The notes below the pieces were generated by a model. The model did not search any database and was not told the origin of the DNA. It saw only the letters and a list, made by a program, of their open reading frames with translations. A program made the position numbers and the translations under genes. Source: Brachyhypopomus gauderio (Eukaryota; Chordata; Actinopteri; Gymnotiformes; Hypopomidae). From it: a stretch of 64,000 nt of DNA. Within the stretch, counting starts at the first letter, position 1. Each line of letters begins with the position of its first letter. The stretch is taken from contig NC_135228.1 of NCBI RefSeq assembly GCF_052324685.1, forward strand, positions 10,271,386 to 10,335,385, in the 5' to 3' direction. Of this stretch, positions 62,880 to 64,000 are shown in pieces.

Positions 62880-64000
62880 GTTTATTTGGTACGCCCCATG
62901 CAGACTGTAGATCAAAGCTCTAAGCCATTTATGTTTGATGAACTCGTTCAAGTTCAAGAACCTGCCCACAGAAGTCGAAGAAAGAGCGTTTTAGTAAACC
63001 CGAGAAACGAGGAAAGTATTCTCCCTGCCACCTGACCTCGTCGCGCCGTCACACTGCAATCTATAGCCGAGCCACCATGGGAGAAATAGCCCGACACCGA
63101 CAGCCGTTTCGAAAATAGACAGGACCGCCTGACCCTGCTCACTCCCCCCTCCCCTCCAGTCCCCCCGATCTGTTTCTCTCTTTTCTTTTGCTGGTGCTTA
63201 GGAACGGCACATAGGTGGAACTCGCAATAGTTTTGCGAGTGTGTCCAAGTTGTTAATCTGGAATAAAAGAGTGTAGGGACGTGTTATTCCGCTAACCGGG
63301 TAGTAGTGAAGACCAGAACAAACCAGAGAAGGGGGAGAGGAGATTTTAAAAACAGCCCGTTTGTATATTCATCAAAGTACATAGGTAAGTGATTTAAGTG
63401 TTTTATTTGAAATGATAACTGGAGGAAATATACAGGGTGCGTGCGTGTTCGTTTAATGACCTTTTTATTAATACTGCATTGTCATGATGAAGGCAGTCGT
63501 TAGTATTTGGACGTTTTGGTTGCGCACTTCTGTGGTGGGTGTCGCACGCTGTGCGGAGGCGGCGCGGAGGTGAAGGAGGATATTTGTGGCTAATGTCCAG
63601 GTGTTGAGGTGTGCGAGGGAGGGCAACACGGCCCTGAAAGTCCCTGCTCTTTCTTAACAAAGAACATTAGGTTATCTTTTCTGTGAGAGGTCGGTCGTGT
63701 CCAGCGAGGGACTCGTGAGAGCGAGAGGCATTAGCATTACTATATTAGGAAAATGACCGTGTCATTCTGTCGACGGACATGCGCAAGCGGCTCGGTCCCT
63801 CCAGCTGTAGGTTACAGCGGTGTGAGGAGCTCAGGGGTTAACCTACATCAGACCCGCTTCTGATCCACCGGAGGACCTTAAGTGTGTCACTGCTGGGAGA
63901 AGAGAAGCTCTAGTGGCCTTCACGACATCGCTTACACTCGTCTTCCTTCTTGCTGCAACAAAATATAATCAGAAAGCATCGAACTGTTGATAACTTTGAT
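62880..64000 (+). promoter_or_regulatory. CpG-containing region, possible promoter and first exon of a further gene
   Basis: Bases 62990-63900 are richer in CpG than the preceding intron. A possible non-coding exon ends CATAG at 63384, followed by a good donor GTAAGTG. A TATA-like AATAAAAG lies near 63260. No coding frame is recognised. In mammals CORO6 lies beyond the SSH2 3' end, so the next gene to the right could be its ortholog, but nothing in the window proves this. Confidence 0.3.

Overview
The window comes from a vertebrate nuclear genome, almost certainly a teleost fish. It has short, GT-AG-spliced introns, teleost-type Tc1, hAT, LINE and LTR remnants, many CA, CT and TA microsatellites, and genes whose proteins match vertebrate families at near ortholog level. 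The dispersed repeat at 11747-11933 is one I associate with fish, especially ostariophysans, but the sequence alone does not fix the species.

Left part (1-14000) is accessory, repeat-rich DNA. It opens with the 3' end of an LTR retrotransposon (1-1620) abutting half of a non-autonomous hAT element (1621-2133). An intact olfactory receptor gene lies at 3091-4017 (-). A complete hAT copy with a nested solo LTR follows (5860-7026, flanked by an exact 8-bp duplication), then a truncated Tc1 element (about 7570-8634), a LINE endonuclease fragment (about 9195-9800), the dispersed repeat and another Tc1 remnant (about 12890-13430).

Middle part: five exons on the minus strand make a complete 531-codon chrna10 (nicotinic receptor alpha-10, 14399-22288). 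Next comes nup98 on the same strand (23917-35945 coding), assembled here as 32 coding exons that stay in frame for 1796 codons. It encodes the Nup98-Nup96 precursor with its HF/S self-cleavage site, and read-through of one donor gives a likely Nup98-only isoform. chrna10 and NUP98 are also neighbours in mammals.

Right of the nup98 promoter is a small spliced non-coding gene on the plus strand (about 38049-39280). Its introns carry one SNORD49-like and two SNORD65-like box C/D snoRNAs, so it looks like the fish counterpart of the mammalian snoRNA host SNHG29. nsrp1 (39747-42717, -, 443 codons) follows tail-to-tail. The gene ssh2 (44473-61766, +, 15 coding exons, 1197 codons) fills most of the rest, with a possible alternative first coding exon at 51323-51441. 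NSRP1 and SSH2 are also neighbours in mammals.

The genes are housekeeping or neuronal and independent: nuclear pore assembly and transport (nup98), splicing regulation (nsrp1), rRNA 2'-O-methylation (snoRNA host), actin turnover through cofilin dephosphorylation (ssh2), and a cholinergic channel (chrna10). The last 1.2 kb is CpG-rich and may hold the first exon of a further gene on the plus strand.
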